44,088 bases of DNA. Source: Marinisporobacter sp. (GTDB taxonomy: Bacteria; Bacillota; Clostridia; Peptostreptococcales; Thermotaleaceae). The stretch is from positions 1-44,088 of the forward strand of contig JAOARV010000061.1 of the NCBI GenBank assembly GCA_025210395.1. The letters run 5' to 3'. A model generated the notes under the pieces. It had not been told where the DNA came from and did not search any database. It was given only the letters and a program-made list of their open reading frames with translations. Both the position numbers and the translations under genes were made by a program. The number at the start of each line of letters is the position of its first letter. Within the stretch, counting starts at the first letter, position 1. Below are positions 41,296 to 44,088 of this stretch, one piece after another.

Positions 41296-42022
41296 GATTG
41301 AAAATAAAATTGAAAATATAAACAAAGAATTTTCTAATAGGATTATAGAAATAAATTATATGTACTCAAAGCTTTTTAAAGATATATCTGCAATAGAAAA
41401 TGATACAGAAAATTGTGAACTAAAACCAACGGATGTTTATTTTACAGCTAGAGCGGTTACAGTGTTTACTTATGCGACTTTTGAAAAATATGTAAAAAAG
41501 TTAACAGAATTCACTTTAGAAACAATTTTAGAACATAACTATTACAATAACAACTATGTCAAAGAACTTATGGAAATATTGAAATGTGGAAAAGATGCAA
41601 AAGGTTTATTTGAATTAATGATGCATAATAAGAGCATTTATGTAAATACTGAAGGTTTTGAAAGGGCAAAAGATAAAGGTTATTTTTCTAGAAATGGAAG
41701 GATAGACGCAGAAACAGTATCTTACATAATAAAAGTACTAAATCTAAATAAAAATGAACCATATATCAAATTACCTAAAGTGACAATTGATAATATTGCA
41801 AAGAAAAGGATGGATTTAGCTCATGGAGATTATCTAGAGGAATTATCAAGCTTTGGTCCATCGAGAGATGATTTAGAGATTAGAAGAATAAAAGGTTATA
41901 TTGAATATCAATTAAAGTTAAACAGTAAAACAAAAGATGATATTATTTTATTTTTTGAACAATTTAAAGATAAAAATATTGAAATATTAAATGAAATACG
42001 TTTATATGAAGAGGTTGGATGA
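41288..42022 (+). CDS. HEPN-domain protein (MAE_28990/MAE_18760-like putative RNase)
   Basis: A 244-residue, helix-rich protein starting at ATG 41288 inside the end of the DUF262 gene. It has TARAVTVFTYATFEKYVKKL in the first third and R174-M-D-L-A-H179 near the C-terminal third, an Rx4H motif that is the catalytic signature of HEPN ribonucleases, followed by GDYLEELSSFGPSRDD. This matches the HEPN family named after MAE_28990/MAE_18760 as I recall it, whose genes often accompany DUF262 genes. It would act as the toxic or RNA-cleaving effector. Very low GC, as in its neighbours. The methyltransferase gene starts 27 bases after its stop. Confidence 0.8.
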   Translation: MNKIENKIENINKEFSNRIIEINYMYSKLFKDISAIENDTENCELKPTDVYFTARAVTVFTYATFEKYVKKLTEFTLETILEHNYYNNNYVKELMEILKCGKDAKGLFELMMHNKSIYVNTEGFERAKDKGYFSRNGRIDAETVSYIIKVLNLNKNEPYIKLPKVTIDNIAKKRMDLAHGDYLEELSSFGPSRDDLEIRRIKGYIEYQLKLNSKTKDDIILFFEQFKDKNIEILNEIRLYEEVG

Positions 42023-42049
42023 TATAATGATTCTATACAAGGTGAAGAA

Positions 42050-43552
42050 ATGAATAAAAAATTTTTATATGAAATATTTACTATAAATCAGAATGAATAT
42101 TTAGAAAAGAAGAGTAAAGGATATTTGAAGGAGAAATCTCATTATTTTACTCCACAATCTATAGTAAATAAGATGATCGATACTATAGATTTAGATAATT
42201 TTAAAGCAAAGAAAAGTATAAGAATATTAGAGCCATCTGCTGGTGGTGGAATATTAATTTTAGCAATAGTTTTTTATATATTGGAATACAGTGATATTAA
42301 AGAGATTGATGTAGATGCGTATGAAATAGATGAGGAAGTATTTAAAATTTTAGAAGCGAATATATGTCATTTAATAAAATATTTTAAATTAGATAAAGAA
42401 ATAAATTTAAGAATAAATTTAAACAACTCAAATTTTATATGTGAAAAAGCTAAACAATGGGATTTCAAAAATATAAAAGGTGGATATGATATAATAATTT
42501 CGAATCCCCCATATAAAAAAATTAACAAAACATGTTACGAAGCAAAAGCTTTAAAGGAAATCTCGTTTGGACAACCCAATTTATATTCGTTGTTTATGGC
42601 ATTATCATTACAGTTGTTAAATGAAAATGGAATATATATTGTTTTAAGTCCTAGAAATTATTTGTCAGGTATGTATAATAAGAAATTAAGAGAATTTATA
42701 TTTTCAAAGTATACGTTAATAAAATTACATTCTTTTTATAATAGAAATTTTTTTAAATATGTTAATCAAGAAGTAATAATTTCTACATTTGTTAGAGGTG
42801 AAGGAAATCAAAATATTTCAATTTCACATAATGATAAATTTGAATGTAATGTTTCTTTATCAAGTATTATTTTTGATCAAGAAAATAATTCTCTGATTGT
42901 TCCCAAGAGTTTTAGAGATATTGAGATTTTTAATAAAATGTTGAGATTTGATAATACTATAAAAGATTTACATGTAGATATATCAGTTGGACCTGTTGTT
43001 CAATTTAGAGAAAACTTTTTAAGTCCAGAAATCTATAATGAAGAATATGCACCATTATTAGTAGCAAAAGATGTAGCAGAGAATAATATTATGTATTTTG
43101 AAAGAAAAAATAGTAGAAAAACTCATAAAAAATCAATTGGTAATAATTCAAAACAGCTTATAAACAATTCGAACTATGTTGTATTAAGGAAAGTAATGGC
43201 GAAAGATGATAATGATATAATTGTTTCAGCTATACTGACAAAGGAATATTTTAATCATGAATATCTGGGATTAGATAATAATTTATTATACTTTCATAAT
43301 AAAGATAAAAATAAAGAATTAACATTAGATGAATGCTATGGAATTTATTGTTACATAAATTCTGAATATTTTAAGCAATACTATTTATTAATTAATAGTA
43401 CACATACTATAAATGTAACTGATTTTAAAAATATAAAATTTCCATCAGTTGAGAGTATAAATAATATGGGAAAAGAAATAAGAAATATAGGTGTATATGA
43501 TAAAAAAACATGCACGGATATATTGTTAAAAGAGTGTAATAATCTATTATAG
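42050..43552 (+). CDS. N6-adenine DNA methyltransferase (Eco57I/TaqI-like)
   Basis: A 500-residue protein, ATG 42050 behind AGGTGAAG. The N-terminal half is a class I methyltransferase: YFTPQSIVNKMID, SAM-binding LEPSAGGG (L60-G67), acidic end of strand 2 (VDAYEIDEEV) and the catalytic N152-P-P-Y155 (ISNPPYKK). Downstream, PNLYSLFMALSLQLLNENGIYIVLSPRNYLSG is also usual. The C-terminal half (from about 260) resembles the target-recognition part of gamma-class enzymes, including VGPVVQFRENFL and YVVLRKVMAKDDNDIIVSA. No nuclease motif (PD-ExK or HNH) is seen, so it is a methyltransferase only. In the operon with DUF262 and HEPN genes it probably marks self DNA. Extremely AT-rich. Confidence 0.88.
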   Translation: MNKKFLYEIFTINQNEYLEKKSKGYLKEKSHYFTPQSIVNKMIDTIDLDNFKAKKSIRILEPSAGGGILILAIVFYILEYSDIKEIDVDAYEIDEEVFKILEANICHLIKYFKLDKEINLRINLNNSNFICEKAKQWDFKNIKGGYDIIISNPPYKKINKTCYEAKALKEISFGQPNLYSLFMALSLQLLNENGIYIVLSPRNYLSGMYNKKLREFIFSKYTLIKLHSFYNRNFFKYVNQEVIISTFVRGEGNQNISISHNDKFECNVSLSSIIFDQENNSLIVPKSFRDIEIFNKMLRFDNTIKDLHVDISVGPVVQFRENFLSPEIYNEEYAPLLVAKDVAENNIMYFERKNSRKTHKKSIGNNSKQLINNSNYVVLRKVMAKDDNDIIVSAILTKEYFNHEYLGLDNNLLYFHNKDKNKELTLDECYGIYCYINSEYFKQYYLLINSTHTINVTDFKNIKFPSVESINNMGKEIRNIGVYDKKTCTDILLKECNNLL

Positions 43553-43611
43553 TGTAAGAAATGTTGTGGATCATAATAAAAGGTGAATAATGCTAGACTG
43601 AAAAAACTTAG

Positions 43612-43639
43612 ACTCTGGTCAATAGGACTAGAGTTTTTT
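43612..43639 (+). terminator. Terminator of the DUF262-HEPN-methyltransferase operon
   Basis: ACTCTGGTC (43612-43620) / GACTAGAGT (43626-43634), one G-U pair, loop AATAG, followed by T. It closes the three-gene unit. The stretch 43640-43826 shows no gene. Confidence 0.8.
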
Positions 43640-43826
43640 ATATTTAAGGTGAGTTGTTCTACTAACGTAAATATTCAGCTAAACCTTCATTGACTTTTAA
43701 AATAAATTGTGCATATCAAAATTTCATTATGCATTTTTGTATAAATAATGCTTAAATAATAAAAAATCAACAATGTTTGTGCATATGCATGTATATAGGA
43801 TTTTGTCAAGGAATGGTTCACTGAAC

Positions 43827-44088
43827 TGAGCCATACCCGATTTGCCGGACACAGTAGAGTTAGGGTACAATAAAACTGTGGGAGGTAGATAGTATGGCGA
43901 ATAATGGTAAACGTTATAATGCTGAATTTAAAGCAGATATTGTACGTCTAGTAAATAAAGAAAATCGCTCAGTATCAAGTGTAGCAAAGGATTTTGGAGT
44001 AAACGAGCAAACAATACGAAACTGGTTAAAAAAGGCACAAGATCAAAACGATCCATATAAAACAAGATTAGCAGAGCTAGAAGCAGAA
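43827..44088 (+). mobile_element. IS3-family insertion sequence, left end (runs off window)
   Basis: The left end appears to begin near TGAGCCATACCCGATTTG (43827), a terminal repeat of the form seen in IS3-family elements (TGA-CCATACCC-TTTGCCGGACAC), followed by a short leader and the orfA gene. The precise boundary and the direct repeat are uncertain because the right end is outside the window. Confidence 0.7.
43894..44088 (+). CDS. IS3-family transposase OrfA (partial)
   Basis: ATG 43894 with GGGAGG before it; 65 codons are visible and the frame is open at the window edge. The start MANNGKRYNAEFKADIVRLV, followed by VSSVAKDFGVNEQTIRNWLKKAQ, is the OrfA helix-turn-helix domain of IS3-type transposases. 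The leucine-zipper part and OrfB would lie beyond the edge. It binds the IS ends. It shows that the region to the right of the defence-like operon is a target of mobile elements. Confidence 0.9.
   Translation, partial: MANNGKRYNAEFKADIVRLVNKENRSVSSVAKDFGVNEQTIRNWLKKAQDQNDPYKTRLAELEAE

Noticed and set aside
40156..43552. Ordinary type II or type I restriction-modification locus
   Set aside because: No restriction endonuclease motif, HsdR-type helicase or HsdS specificity subunit is present; the partner genes are DUF262 and HEPN.
1..44088. CRISPR arrays, tRNA or rRNA genes
   Set aside because: No regularly spaced direct repeats were seen, and no tRNA cloverleaf or rRNA sequence was recognised on either strand; the tRNA-like signals at 20.7 and 34.7 kb are T-box leaders.

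Overview
The window is AT-rich, with T-box leaders, strong AGGAGG-type ribosome sites, a YtxC-type sporulation protein, a Ni-type CO dehydrogenase and an oxygen-sensitive 4-hydroxybutyryl-CoA dehydratase. This fits a strictly anaerobic, spore-forming member of the Clostridia. The genus cannot be fixed from the sequence alone.

Left part (1-18 kb), 4-hydroxybutyrate (4HB) and C1 metabolism. A module of permease, small candidate selenoprotein, DUF1847 protein and 4HB-CoA dehydratase (abfD) occurs twice. Copy 1 (1-2.9 kb) has an abfD with an in-frame stop, an intact permease, a deleted selenoprotein gene and an intact DUF1847 gene. Copy 2 (11.1-14.9 kb) has an intact permease, a selenoprotein gene that reads through an in-frame TGA, a DUF1847 gene reduced to a stub, and an intact abfD. 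Copy 2 continues into a NifU-like gene, a small Cys-rich protein gene, 4HB CoA-transferase and 4HB dehydrogenase, which together give succinate semialdehyde <-> 4HB <-> 4HB-CoA <-> crotonyl-CoA. Between the copies lie cooS-cooC, a nickel permease behind a candidate structured RNA, a protein made of six tandem repeats, and a CBS-PAS-PAS sigma-54 activator gene broken by a deletion in its AAA+ domain. The permease-2 and abfD-2 promoters both carry a -24/-12 sigma-54 element and the same upstream arrangement of GTTGC-N6-GCAAC palindromes. abfD-2 also has a Rex-like site.

Middle part (18-38.4 kb), mostly housekeeping. It holds a DUF6873 gene, ytxC, a DUF445 gene, T-box-thrS, a short FtsH-like protease gene on the minus strand, a DUF3798 lipoprotein with a two-permease ABC importer (candidate sigma-54 promoter), the infC-rpmI-rplT operon with an attenuator-type leader, ktrB-ktrA, a SpoU-type rRNA methyltransferase gene, a YqzL-like small gene and T-box-pheST.

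Right part (38.4-44.1 kb), accessory. Decayed serine recombinase and XRE regulator remnants precede a very AT-rich three-gene operon encoding a DUF262 protein, a HEPN protein with an Rx4H motif and an N6-adenine methyltransferase. This operon is a candidate defence system. The window ends inside an IS3-family element.

The most promising observations are the DUF262-HEPN-methyltransferase operon, the in-frame TGA selenoprotein candidate with reciprocal decay of its duplicated module, the conserved sigma-54 enhancer layout whose local activator is broken, and the three-helix RNA before the nickel permease.
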